A stretch of DNA of 64,000 nucleotides from an uncultured Bacilli bacterium (GCA_947627355.1 CANQVX010000002.1:111857-175856), one strand, 5' to 3'. Positions 1-6,904 are shown, numbered from the stretch's first letter. Notes: a model not told the origin generated them from the letters alone. A program made the numbers and translations.

Positions 1-216
1 GGTGAAAACTCAATCACAACTAGAAGAATGTTAATTCCAATGTTATCATCTGCCTTAGGTATTGATGTTGATGAAGATAATGCCAAAGAATTTGAGTTTG
101 GTAAAATCATTTCAACTAATAAATCTAAAATTAAAGTTCTTGTAATTCCTACTAATGAAGAATTGATGATTGTTCGTGATACATACGAACTATTGAATAA
201 AAAACAAAATGGATAA
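1..216 (+). CDS. ackA: Acetate kinase, C-terminal end (gene cut by window start)
   Basis: The reading frame is open from base 1, so the 5' part lies outside the window; the first internal ATG at 28 is not the start. The visible 71 codons begin GENS..TRR and end with the motif VLVIPTNEELMIVRDT, which matches the C-terminus of acetate kinase (family knowledge). The enzyme makes acetate and ATP from acetyl phosphate and ADP in the cytoplasm, the usual substrate-level ATP step of a fermenter. It overlaps the next gene by 8 bases, so the two are probably co-transcribed. Only the tail is seen, so the call rests on about 70 residues. Confidence 0.85.
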   Translation, partial: GENSITTRRMLIPMLSSALGIDVDEDNAKEFEFGKIISTNKSKIKVLVIPTNEELMIVRDTYELLNKKQNG

Positions 217-1156
217 AAAATATAAGCAAGTCTTAAATGCGATAAAAAAGTATGATTCTATCGTCATTTTAAGACATGAAATGCCTGACTTTGATGCGTT
301 GGGTTGTCAATTTGGAATGAAACAATGGTTACAAGATAATTTTAAAAATAAAAAGATTTATGCTTTGGGTTTAGATCATCCAATTTTTACTCATAAGATT
401 TATCCGGAAACAGATAAAATAACAAAAATAGAAGAACCTTATTTAGTTTTTATTTTAGATGTTGCTAATTATGAACGAATTGAAGGCCGTGAATTCATTA
501 ATAAAGCTGCTATGTCAATTAAAATTGATCATCATATTTTAGTTGAAAATTTTGGTGATATTGAAATTGTGAAAAGTAATTATAGTGCTGCTTGTGAAAT
601 CTTAACTGAAATGATTAAATCATATAAGAAATATCCTTTAAGTAAAGAAGCAGCATCATATTTTTATAGTGGTCTTGTTGGTGATAATGGTTGTTTTAGA
701 TATAGTTCAACTTCGATTAAAAGTTTTGAAATGGCTGCTTATTTAATGGAATCAAAGATTGATATTGAAGACATTTATGAAAAAATGTTTTCTAAAAGTA
801 TTGATGACATTAAAATTCTTAAATTCTTATATAACAATTATAAGATGAGTGAACATGGAGTTATCTACACTCATATCAGCAACAAAGATTTACTAGAACT
901 TGGTATAATTCGTGAACGAGTTAAGGCTTATGTAAATCTATTTTCAGGTTATGATGAATCACGTATTTGGGTAACCTTTACAGAAGATGATGAAAAGAAA
1001 CTTTGGTCAGTAAGCATTCGTAGCCGTCGTATAGCTATCAATGAAGTGGCAGCTAGACATAATGGTGGCGGCCACAAAAATGCTTCAGGAGCTAAAGTTA
1101 AAACATATGAAGAAACATTAAAAATTGTCGATGAATTGGACGATTTATTAAAATAA
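209..1156 (+). CDS. nrnA: DHH/DHHA1 phosphoesterase, NrnA-type oligoribonuclease / pAp phosphatase
   Basis: 315 residues, the usual NrnA length. The N-terminal DHH domain has the metal motif HEMPDFDALG (residues 23-32, Asp27 and Asp29) and the DHH triad in KIDHHI near residue 110. The C-terminal DHHA1 domain has GGGHKNASGA near residue 285, which binds the substrate end. Family members degrade 2-5 nt oligoribonucleotides and dephosphorylate pAp; some relatives cleave c-di-AMP-derived pApA. Substrate here is inferred. The ATG at 209 lies inside the end of ackA and has no clear Shine-Dalgarno site, which suggests translational coupling. rimO follows 15 bases downstream. Confidence 0.82.
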   Translation: MDKKYKQVLNAIKKYDSIVILRHEMPDFDALGCQFGMKQWLQDNFKNKKIYALGLDHPIFTHKIYPETDKITKIEEPYLVFILDVANYERIEGREFINKAAMSIKIDHHILVENFGDIEIVKSNYSAACEILTEMIKSYKKYPLSKEAASYFYSGLVGDNGCFRYSSTSIKSFEMAAYLMESKIDIEDIYEKMFSKSIDDIKILKFLYNNYKMSEHGVIYTHISNKDLLELGIIRERVKAYVNLFSGYDESRIWVTFTEDDEKKLWSVSIRSRRIAINEVAARHNGGGHKNASGAKVKTYEETLKIVDELDDLLK

Positions 1157-1171
1157 AAAAGGAAATGTAGT

Positions 1172-2464
1172 ATGAAAATAGGAATGATTTCACTTGGTTG
1201 TGCTAAGAACTTAGTTGATAGTGAATGGATACTAGGACTTCTTAAAAAAGATAATCATGAAATAGTTGATGATATTGCTGTTGCTGATGCTATTTTAATT
1301 AACACCTGTGGTTTTATAACTTCGGCTAAAGAAGAAGCGATTAAAACCATTTTTGAAGTGCTTAAAAATAAAAAAGAGGATGCAAAGGTGGTAGTTTTAG
1401 GCTGTCTTGCAACTAGATATAAACAAGAACTAAAAGAAAGCATTCCAGAAGTTGATTTGATAATAAGCATTGATGAATATGATAAGATTGGCACATTATT
1501 AAACCAATTGTTTGAAACTAAAATGAAAAAGTCTTATGACATTAATGATAGAGTTCTTAGTTCATATCTACCATATGCTTATTTAAAGATTGGTGATGGT
1601 TGTTCTAATTGTTGTGCTTATTGTGCTATTCCTATTATTAGAGGTCCTTATTATAGTTATCCAAAAGAACAAATACTAAATGAAGCTAAACATTTAATTG
1701 ATATAGGTATCAAAGAATTAATTGTTATAGCCCAAGATACCACACGATATGGAAAAGATCTCTATGACAATTATTTTCTAGAAGATTTATTAGAAGATAT
1801 AGCAAAACTTGATAAAACAGTATTTATTAGACTTCTTTATTTATATCCTGATAGAATCAGTGATAAGTTAATTGATGTCTTTAATAAATATAGCAATATC
1901 TTTCCTTATTTTGATATTCCTATTCAACATAGTAGCAATAGATTACTAAAACTAATGAATAGAACGGGAAATAAAGAACTATATCGTAAAGTGATAAATA
2001 AAATAAGAAACAAGGTTCCTAATGCTATTTTTAGAACTACTTTGATCGTTGGATTCCCTCATGAAACAGATGATGATTTCAATGATTTACAAGACTTTGT
2101 AAAAGAAATTCAATTTGATCATTTAGGGGTCTTTACTTATTCTAGAGAAGAAGATACCAAGGCATACAGTATGAAAAATCAAGTTGATGAAAAAATAAGT
2201 GAAGATAGAAAAAATAAAATCATGAAGATTCAACAAAAAATTTCATATGAAAAAAATAAAAAACGTATAAATCAAACACATCTTGTTTTAATTGAAGACT
2301 ATGATGGCAATAATTATTATGGTAGAAGTTATTTATATGCTCCTGATGATATCGATGGTCATGTCATAGTTAAAAGCAACAAAAAACTTTGTATAGGTGA
2401 TTATGTTCTTGTAAAAATTGAAAAAGCTTATGCATATGATATAGAAGGAGTAGCCATTAACTAA
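1172..2464 (+). CDS. rimO: Ribosomal protein S12 methylthiotransferase RimO
   Basis: 430 residues with the three MTTase parts in order: an N-terminal UPF0004 domain (SLGCAKNLVDSE at residues 7-18, plus conserved Cys in NTCGF and LGCL), a radical SAM core with the CX3CX2C cluster in CSNCCAYC near residue 144, and a C-terminal TRAM-like segment. SLGCAKN and the overall length favour RimO over MiaB, which modifies tRNA. RimO methylthiolates an aspartate of ribosomal protein S12 using two [4Fe-4S] clusters and SAM. The start is supported by AAAGGA about 9 bases upstream. It sits in a run of forward genes from ackA to the PemK-like gene. Confidence 0.9.
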   Translation: MKIGMISLGCAKNLVDSEWILGLLKKDNHEIVDDIAVADAILINTCGFITSAKEEAIKTIFEVLKNKKEDAKVVVLGCLATRYKQELKESIPEVDLIISIDEYDKIGTLLNQLFETKMKKSYDINDRVLSSYLPYAYLKIGDGCSNCCAYCAIPIIRGPYYSYPKEQILNEAKHLIDIGIKELIVIAQDTTRYGKDLYDNYFLEDLLEDIAKLDKTVFIRLLYLYPDRISDKLIDVFNKYSNIFPYFDIPIQHSSNRLLKLMNRTGNKELYRKVINKIRNKVPNAIFRTTLIVGFPHETDDDFNDLQDFVKEIQFDHLGVFTYSREEDTKAYSMKNQVDEKISEDRKNKIMKIQQKISYEKNKKRINQTHLVLIEDYDGNNYYGRSYLYAPDDIDGHVIVKSNKKLCIGDYVLVKIEKAYAYDIEGVAIN

Positions 2465-2482
2465 CAAGAAGGTGATGTTTGT

Positions 2483-3025
2483 TTGAAGTTTCAAAGTGAT
2501 TTTAAAGCCAAACAAAAATTTAATAAAATCACAAAACAAATTGAAAGAAAATTAGCAACACTAGATTCAGAGATAGCCCTTGAATTTGTTGATTGGTTTG
2601 ATAGAAAAGCTAATTATTTAAGACAAACATCAGAAAAATGTAGTTATTGTCCTCAACCAGATGACTTAGCTAAAGGTGATGTTGTTTGGGTTGAATTTGG
2701 TATCAATGTTGGAACTGAATTATCAGACCATCATAAAAAAGGTCACTATGCTCTTGTTTGGGCAATTGATTTAGGAAATGTAATAGTAATCCCATTATCT
2801 AGTAAACCAATCCAAGGTTCAAAATTATCGTTAGATTTGGGTATTATTGATGAATTAAATAACGATAGTAATAAAAGTGCTCATTCTTATTTAAAATTAG
2901 ATGCTATTAGATCAATTTGTAAAAGAAGAATTAACAGAATGAGCCATAAAGAAAACGGAAAGATAACCTTAGATAAAGACACGATGAATATGATTAGCAA
3001 ATTCATGCTAGAAAATTTTATATAA
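2483..3025 (+). CDS. PemK/MazF-like protein with N-terminal extension
   Basis: 180 residues from a TTG start; AAGAAGGTGAT lies about 8 bases upstream and no ATG fits the frame. Residues about 65-180 look like the PemK/MazF barrel: KGDVVWVEFG, then HYALVWAI, VIVIPLSS and a late YLKLDAIRSICKRRI segment, the order seen in MazF endoribonucleases. The first 60 residues are a charged helical extension not typical of MazF. There is no small antitoxin ORF directly upstream; rimO ends 19 bases before. It may be a solitary toxin-like RNase or a housekeeping relative. Function is inferred from fold-level similarity only. Confidence 0.6.
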   Translation: MKFQSDFKAKQKFNKITKQIERKLATLDSEIALEFVDWFDRKANYLRQTSEKCSYCPQPDDLAKGDVVWVEFGINVGTELSDHHKKGHYALVWAIDLGNVIVIPLSSKPIQGSKLSLDLGIIDELNNDSNKSAHSYLKLDAIRSICKRRINRMSHKENGKITLDKDTMNMISKFMLENFI

Positions 3026-3028
3026 TTT

Positions 3029-3057
3029 TTGACAAACGGGGCAAATATAGTTAAAAT
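3029..3057 (+). promoter_or_regulatory. Promoter of tRNA-Thr
   Basis: A perfect -35 TTGACA (3029-3034) is followed by a 17-base spacer and -10 TAAAAT (3052-3057). The tRNA 5' end lies 12 bases downstream. Confidence 0.8.
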
Positions 3058-3068
3058 AATATTTGCCT

Positions 3069-3142
3069 GCCAACATAGTTAAATGGCATAACAAATCCAT
3101 GGTAAGGATTAATTCGGTGTTCGATTCACCGCGTTGGCACCA
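3069..3142 (+). tRNA. tRNA-Thr, anticodon GGU
   Basis: A full cloverleaf folds by hand. The acceptor is GCCAACA with CGTTGGC, six pairs plus an A-C mismatch at 7-66. The D stem GTTA/TAAC has a loop containing GG. The anticodon stem AATCC/GGATT has loop ATGGTAA, giving anticodon GGT at 3101-3103 (reads ACC/ACU). The variable loop is 4 nt, and the T arm is CGGTG-TTCGATT-CACCG. Discriminator A and CCA are encoded. It has its own consensus promoter and a terminator downstream, so it is a single-gene unit. Confidence 0.93.
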
Positions 3143-3183
3143 GTTGATATTAAAACCTAATAGTTGGTTTTAAAATAATAATT

Positions 3184-3209
3184 GAGGTCAAAACATTTGA
3201 CTTCTTTTT
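3184..3209 (+). terminator. Rho-independent terminator after tRNA-Thr
   Basis: Stem GAGGTCAAA / TTTGACTTC (nine pairs, one G-T) with a 3-base loop, then TTTTT. It separates the tRNA from the next small genes. Confidence 0.75.
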
Positions 3210-3327
3210 AATTTATACACCTTGAAAAGAAAAAACACACGTGATATTATGTTTTTGGAAGGTATCTTTGCAATTAAATAATCTATGACAAAACATAAAA
3301 TTTGTCGGTTAAAAGGGGAGAATTAAT

Positions 3328-3564
3328 GTGATAAAATATTTAATGGCAGAAAATTCAGAAGAAAGATATGTTTGGAGATATTATCCCGAAGGTGAGGAGC
3401 CATACGGAGAAGCTTTCTATAACAAGAAAACAAAAAAATATGGCGTTTTAAAACATTCTAGCGAAGAAGAATGGGATGCATATTGGGCTCATATGTTTAA
3501 TGAAATTAGACGTTTTATCGAAAGTGGCGAATTCAAAGAAAAAGGCGTGGTTGCCTGGTATTAA
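3328..3564 (+). CDS. Small acidic protein of unknown function
   Basis: 78 residues, not recognised. A GTG start at 3328 is supported by GGGGAG about 7 bases upstream; the overlapping ATG at 3326 runs straight into TGA. The protein is rich in Glu, Tyr and Trp (for example YVWRYYPEGEEPYGEAFY) and has no signal peptide or membrane segment. Its stop is one base before the ATG of the next gene, so the two are likely translated together. It lies just downstream of a tRNA gene, a common insertion site, but no flanking repeat of the tRNA end was seen. Confidence 0.6.
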   Translation: MIKYLMAENSEERYVWRYYPEGEEPYGEAFYNKKTKKYGVLKHSSEEEWDAYWAHMFNEIRRFIESGEFKEKGVVAWY

Positions 3565-3565
3565 C

Positions 3566-3964
3566 ATGACTAAAGAAGAATTTATTGAACATTGCATTTA
3601 TAACACCGAAGAAGAAATAGAAGAATATATTAAAAAAGAAGAAGAATTTGCTAAAAGGTATAACGTTGAACCAGTATATGACGAGTCTCAAATACCACAC
3701 GCAATTTGGCATAATCCTTTTGAAAATAGAATGATTGAAAAAAATGCAAAAGAAGAAAAAATGCCAATAAGAGAGTTTGTTTTATTGGCCAGAGAAAAAG
3801 GGTGCTCAGATGATTTAATAGAATGTCTTATAGTTGATTATAATGGTACACTAGATTGCAAAGATATTAGTGTTAGTGCAGCTATAAGTGCTAAACTTCA
3901 AGGAGAAATAGCAGATAGCTTCACTGTTATAAGAGAATTTTTTGGAAAACCAAGAAGAAGATAA
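3566..3964 (+). CDS. Small hypothetical protein, partner of the preceding gene
   Basis: 132 residues from the ATG at 3566. The same frame stays open back to 3476 inside the previous gene, but the ATG one base after that gene's stop is the sensible coupled start. The protein is highly charged, with a Glu-rich first 40 residues (TEEEIEEYIKKEEEF) likely helical, and ends GKPRRR. No catalytic motif or known domain was recognised. A clear hairpin terminator follows. Pairing of two small soluble proteins could indicate a toxin-antitoxin or phage-related pair, but nothing in the sequence proves it. Confidence 0.6.
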   Translation: MTKEEFIEHCIYNTEEEIEEYIKKEEEFAKRYNVEPVYDESQIPHAIWHNPFENRMIEKNAKEEKMPIREFVLLAREKGCSDDLIECLIVDYNGTLDCKDISVSAAISAKLQGEIADSFTVIREFFGKPRRR

Positions 3965-3985
3965 TTTGGTGTACTTATATCTAAT

Positions 3986-4015
3986 AAGTATAGATGAACA
4001 AAGTCTATACTTTTT
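3986..4015 (+). terminator. Terminator of the small gene pair
   Basis: A perfect 9-bp stem AAGTATAGA / TCTATACTT with a 9-base loop and a short T tract. It ends the transcript of 3328-3964. Confidence 0.75.
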
Positions 4016-4097
4016 AATTACAAAAAAGTAAGCAATTCAGTTATGGTTACTGACGCCTGGTGTAAATCCTAAATGTTTGTCATATATAAGTTATAAT

Positions 4098-4141
4098 AAA
4101 AAGGCTATATTGAAATATAATGTTTATATTTCTTTACAGCC
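4098..4141 (-). terminator. Terminator of the TROVE-HTH operon
   Basis: Read on the minus strand: GGCT outer stem with AGCC, and an inner perfect 9-bp stem GAAATATAA / TTATATTTC, then TTTTT. It lies just after the stop of the HTH gene. Confidence 0.7.
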
Positions 4142-4145
4142 TCTT

Positions 4146-4370
4146 TTATTCAATGATTATGATTTTATCAATGGTAACCTTAAATACTTCTGCTAAAATG
4201 ACAAGATTATCAATACTTGGTAAGCATTCACCTCTACGCCATTTATAAATAGTTTGAGGATTTTCAAAACCAAATATTTCTTGTAATTTAGAAGTTTTTA
4301 ATGAATTCTTTTTCATTAATCTTGTAATATTGTCACCTGTTTTTTGTAAGTTAATTGTTGGATATTTCAT
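4146..4370 (-). CDS. Small XRE-type helix-turn-helix protein
   Basis: 74 residues from the ATG at 4370, which has GGAGG about 6 bases upstream; a TTG further upstream (4382) overlaps that Shine-Dalgarno site and is rejected. Residues about 15-70 fit the five-helix XRE/Cro fold: helix 2-turn-helix 3 in SKLQEIFGFENPQTIYKWRRGECLP, then SIDNLVILAEVF. It is just the DNA-binding domain with a 10-residue lead. It starts 14 bases after the TROVE-like gene, so both are one operon, and it may regulate that promoter region. Target is unknown. Confidence 0.8.
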   Translation of the reverse strand: MKYPTINLQKTGDNITRLMKKNSLKTSKLQEIFGFENPQTIYKWRRGECLPSIDNLVILAEVFKVTIDKIIIIE

Positions 4371-4384
4371 AATGGCCTCCAATA

Positions 4385-5854
4385 TTATAAGATTTCATCA
4401 ATAAATGAATATTTTTGTAGTGTTTTCATCATAAATTGATATGGATTTAAGTCTTCGTGATTCATAATCATTTTGATAACATTTTGACTTGCACCTGATA
4501 TTAGATAAACACCATTTTCATCTTGTTTTACTGGAAGGTGACCACCAGCATTTACATTCCAAAATACTAATTGTGGCATTGGATAATTCAACTTTTGAAA
4601 TTCTTTTTTGAAATATTCAAAAGTAGATTGATTAGGTTTTTCATCTTCGTCTAAGCAATCAAATTCCATATCAGAGATAATAATCACTTGATCTAAAGCA
4701 TCTTCTTTAGAAAAATCTTTACTCTTATAAACATCTAGAATAAGTTTGTATACTTTTTCTATTGAAGTATTAGTATAGTCATTAAAGTTCATTACATAAT
4801 TTACTTTTTCATAAATGTTTTTTCCTTTAATAGATACTAATTCAGGTCTTGAAGAAAATGTAATAAATTGATTATGGAAAGCACCATTTAATTTTTCTGC
4901 CATTAATATAGCCATAGATGTTGCAATATCAATTGGTGAAGGGTTACCTCCACTAAGCATTGAACCAGATCCATCACGAACAACAAGACATTTAGAATCT
5001 ATTTGTTGTAATTTAAAATTATTCCAAATAGTATCTAATGATTGAATTTCTGAATCACTAAATCTCTTATGTTCATCATTGATTTTTCTTACAACTTGAT
5101 AAGGGAATATAGTATCAGAATTCATTTGAACTTTTCCTTCAGCAACTTTCTTTAAATATTTGTCATATCTTTCAGAATCATTTTTCATAAAAGCATTTTG
5201 ATATTTAAATAAAGCTCCACCAGGTAAGTTTTCATAAGAAAAAGTATAATCTTTTTCTCTAAGATTATTTTCAACAATCATTCCTTTTCTTAAATAGCTT
5301 AAGGTTTGACGATATTGTCTTTTAGTCATTTTTAATTCTTTACAAATTAAATTAGCTAAAGATACAGCTTCTTGATTACTTGTATTTATTGAAGGTAACC
5401 ATTTAGCTAGTAAACTATATGGCATATTGTTTTTCTTATTTTCCATATCTTCTTTTAATTGATTTTGTATCATTGAAATGACATTTTGTTTAACTGGAGT
5501 GTTTAATAAAACTAACATATCATCATATCTACCATATTGAGGAATATAAGGGATTAGTTTTTTTGCCACTTCAGGGTATAAATTACCTAATGTATTTAAA
5601 ACTAAACGAAATGAATTTCTTTCGCCAAGTCCATCACGAATATCTCTAGCATAGAATAAGATTTTCAATGCAACTTTAGGATCTTCATTAAAAGCCATGA
5701 TAAAAGATTTTAGAACTTTGTCTAAATGATTACGATATCCACCAATTAAAGCAAAATAATCCAAGCAATAAGAACCAGATGAATAGTAGGCTAAATCACC
5801 GTTATCAGTAAAAGATTGATTTAATTTTTCTTCGGCTATTTTAATAAAATTCAT
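4385..5854 (-). CDS. TROVE/vWA protein (Ro60-type, DUF2828-like)
   Basis: 489 residues; start fixed by AAGGAGG 9 bases upstream. Residues about 1-285 are a helical repeat region with hallmarks of TROVE/DUF2828 proteins: DIRDGLGERNSFR, YIPQYGRYDDM, SLLAKWLPS and GALFKYQNAFMKND. From about 288 a von Willebrand A domain follows with an intact MIDAS: DGSGS near 292-296, a Thr near 359 and Asp in SDMEFD near 395. In Ro60 and bacterial Rsr, the TROVE ring binds misfolded RNA and a Y RNA, and the vWA domain binds partners (family knowledge). Activity here is inferred. The GC-rich RNA candidates directly upstream on the same strand make an RNA-binding role more likely. Confidence 0.82.
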   Translation of the reverse strand: MNFIKIAEEKLNQSFTDNGDLAYYSSGSYCLDYFALIGGYRNHLDKVLKSFIMAFNEDPKVALKILFYARDIRDGLGERNSFRLVLNTLGNLYPEVAKKLIPYIPQYGRYDDMLVLLNTPVKQNVISMIQNQLKEDMENKKNNMPYSLLAKWLPSINTSNQEAVSLANLICKELKMTKRQYRQTLSYLRKGMIVENNLREKDYTFSYENLPGGALFKYQNAFMKNDSERYDKYLKKVAEGKVQMNSDTIFPYQVVRKINDEHKRFSDSEIQSLDTIWNNFKLQQIDSKCLVVRDGSGSMLSGGNPSPIDIATSMAILMAEKLNGAFHNQFITFSSRPELVSIKGKNIYEKVNYVMNFNDYTNTSIEKVYKLILDVYKSKDFSKEDALDQVIIISDMEFDCLDEDEKPNQSTFEYFKKEFQKLNYPMPQLVFWNVNAGGHLPVKQDENGVYLISGASQNVIKMIMNHEDLNPYQFMMKTLQKYSFIDEIL

Positions 5855-5870
5855 TTCATTCTACCTCCTT

Positions 5871-5950
5871 AAAAAAAGATGGGATTTCTAGATGCTGTTT
5901 AAACATTTCACAAATGGTTATAATTTTTTGCTGTATGCATCTTACCCATC
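5871..5950 (-). ncRNA. Structured hairpin unit 'RNA3' ending in a terminator before the TROVE gene
   Basis: On the minus strand GATGGG (5950-5945) pairs with CCCATC (5883-5878), AGATGC (5942-5937) with GCATCT (5895-5890), and CATTT/AAATG forms an inner hairpin (5916-5904). Seven T follow (5877-5871), and the AAGGAGG of the TROVE gene comes next. It could be the 3' end of a small RNA or an attenuator controlling the TROVE gene. The unpaired motif ATACAGCAA after the stem is shared with the unit upstream. No known family was recognised. Confidence 0.55.
5928..5943. repeat. Direct repeat, copy 1 of 2 (16 bp)
   Basis: TTGCTGTATGCATCTT here and TTGCTGTATGTGTCTT at 6069-6084 differ at two adjacent bases. 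On the minus strand each forms the 5' side of an end stem (RNA3 and RNA2). The changed bases are matched by changes on the opposite strand of each stem. Confidence 0.8.
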
Positions 5951-6087
5951 AAACAAGACACAAAATAAATGATGCCAAAGCTTGCTTGTTTTGCGAACGC
6001 GTAGGGCTCTCATTGCCAAGGCGTACGCAATTAGCAAAAGTAGATGGCTCCTGTTTGCTTTTCAAGTATTGCTGTATGTGTCTTTAC
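5951..6087 (-). ncRNA. Structured RNA candidate 'RNA2', ends joined by a stem
   Basis: About 137 nt on the minus strand. An 8-bp stem AAGACACA (6084-6077) / TGTGTCTT (5962-5955) joins the ends. Inside are AGCAAA/TTTGCT and TGCGTA/TACGCG hairpins; the middle (about 5990-6050) is clearly GC-richer than the surroundings. An extended -10 TGATATAAT ends 8 bases before the first base. No terminator of its own is seen, so it would be processed or continue into RNA3. A long-range end stem with an internal GC-rich module is the general plan of Y RNAs, but no Y-RNA consensus was recognised. Confidence 0.45.
6069..6084. repeat. Direct repeat, copy 2 of 2 (16 bp)
   Basis: Second copy of the repeat at 5928-5943 (14 of 16 identical), forming the 5' side of the RNA2 end stem on the minus strand. 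Alternatively both copies could be operator sites for the neighbouring HTH protein. Confidence 0.8.
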
Positions 6088-6094
6088 AACCATT

Positions 6095-6103
6095 ATTATA
6101 TCA
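6095..6103 (-). promoter_or_regulatory. Extended -10 promoter for RNA2/TROVE operon
   Basis: Minus strand TGATATAAT (TG at 6103-6102, -10 at 6100-6095). No good -35 is seen, as expected for extended -10 promoters. The same TGnTATAAT form precedes tldD, the SNF2 gene and the CPA2 gene in this window. Confidence 0.55.
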
Positions 6104-6167
6104 AAAACTTTCAAAGAATCTATAAACTTGTAGTTTAATTTTTTTGTAATTAAAATTTTAGGCAATA

Positions 6168-6243
6168 AAAAAAGAAGGAGTTCCACGGCGTCTGATGCAC
6201 AAGCCCCAGACCGTACGTCCTAAACGGCATAGGTGAGTCCTTC
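6168..6243 (-). ncRNA. Small structured RNA candidate 'RNA1' with own promoter and terminator
   Basis: About 75 nt on the minus strand, strikingly GC-rich beside AT-rich flanks. GAAGGA (6243-6238) pairs with TCCTTC (6179-6174), followed by seven T (6173-6167), so the end stem doubles as terminator. Inside, CAC/GTG continues the stem, and two hairpins branch off: CCGT-ACGG with a 9-nt loop and GTCTG-CAGAC with a 12-nt loop, giving a three-way junction. A -35/-10 pair places the start at or next to the first stem base. No ORF of note. No match to tRNA, SRP, 6S, tmRNA, T-box or the common riboswitches was recognised. It lies upstream of, and co-directional with, the TROVE gene. Confidence 0.7.
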
Positions 6244-6250
6244 AATTGAT

Positions 6251-6278
6251 ATTATAAGTAGATTTTTCAAAAAAACAA
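6251..6278 (-). promoter_or_regulatory. Promoter of RNA1
   Basis: Minus strand -35 TTGTTT (6278-6273), 16-base spacer, -10 TATAAT (6256-6251). The predicted start, about 7 bases downstream, is the first base of the RNA1 end stem. Confidence 0.65.
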
Positions 6279-6433
6279 TCACAAATTGTTTTGATGTTAG
6301 AAAAATTGTACATCTAAAACTATATGTAATATAATTGTTTGATCATGTATTTAATAAACTAGACAATTTCCATCAAAACACATGATTCTATCGATAATTT
6401 TAATGTTTTTACTTAGTGTTCTATCTATATTGT

Positions 6434-6462
6434 TTGATTTATTTTATTAAATTGCATATAAT
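6434..6462 (+). promoter_or_regulatory. Promoter of the GtrA-family gene
   Basis: -35 TTGATT (6434-6439), 17-base spacer, -10 TATAAT (6457-6462). The stretch 6279-6433 between the two divergent promoters is AT-rich and holds nothing else clear apart from one reverse copy of the TTATCGATAGAATCA motif (6383-6397). Confidence 0.75.
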
Positions 6463-6493
6463 ATACACGATTTAAAAGTAAAGGAGTATGACA

Positions 6494-6904
6494 ATGAAAA
6501 AACTATTCTTACAAGTCGTTAAATTTGGCGTTGTTGGTGTCATAGCATTTGTAATTGACTATTCATTAATGGTTCTTTTTGTTGAAGTTTTTCATTGGAA
6601 TGAAATTGTATCAACCGGTCTTTCTTTTACGTTATCTTTGATTGTTAATTATTTATTAAGTATGAAATATGTCTTTAAAACAAGAGAAGGCATGTCAAAA
6701 TCCAAAGAAATCATTATATTTGTTATTACAAGTGTAATAGGCTTTTTAATTAATATATTAGTTATGTGGATTGGTACAGATATATTAAATATCTCGTATT
6801 TGATTGATAAATTAGTTGCTACTGTAGTTGTTATGATTTGGAACTTTATTTCCAAAAAATTATTATTAGAAAACAATAACAAAGAAGAACATCAAGAAGA
6901 ATAA
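6494..6904 (+). CDS. GtrA-family membrane protein (GtcA-like)
   Basis: 136 residues with four predicted membrane helices and the GtrA pattern: FLQVVKFGVVGVIAFVIDYSLM at the start, a conserved Asn in SLIVNYLLSMKYVF, and RWNFxxKKxxLF-like WNFISKKLLL near the end. The ATG at 6494 is preferred because AAGGAG (6481-6486) is 7 bases upstream; the ATG at 6488 touches it. GtrA/GtcA proteins are thought to move polyprenyl-phosphate sugars across the membrane for surface polymer glycosylation. In Bacillus, GtcA works with YfhO and CsbB; a YfhO-like protein is at 43.3 kb, no CsbB is in the window. Confidence 0.82.
   Translation: MKKLFLQVVKFGVVGVIAFVIDYSLMVLFVEVFHWNEIVSTGLSFTLSLIVNYLLSMKYVFKTREGMSKSKEIIIFVITSVIGFLINILVMWIGTDILNISYLIDKLVATVVVMIWNFISKKLLLENNNKEEHQEE

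Noticed and set aside
2333..2539. Minus-strand ORFs inside rimO and other genes
   Set aside because: They lie inside well-supported genes on the other strand, with no motifs or ribosome binding sites.
5914..6138. 74-codon open reading frame on the plus strand
   Set aside because: Overlaps the RNA candidates, has no ribosome binding site, and its Cys/Arg-rich product looks like noise from a GC-rich RNA region.
6174..6243. Twister ribozyme or M-box riboswitch (CAAGCCC, CCTAAA, AGGTGAG on the plus strand)
   Set aside because: The GGG partner for the twister pseudoknot is missing and only a short AGGTGAG fits the M-box; promoter and T run point to the minus strand.
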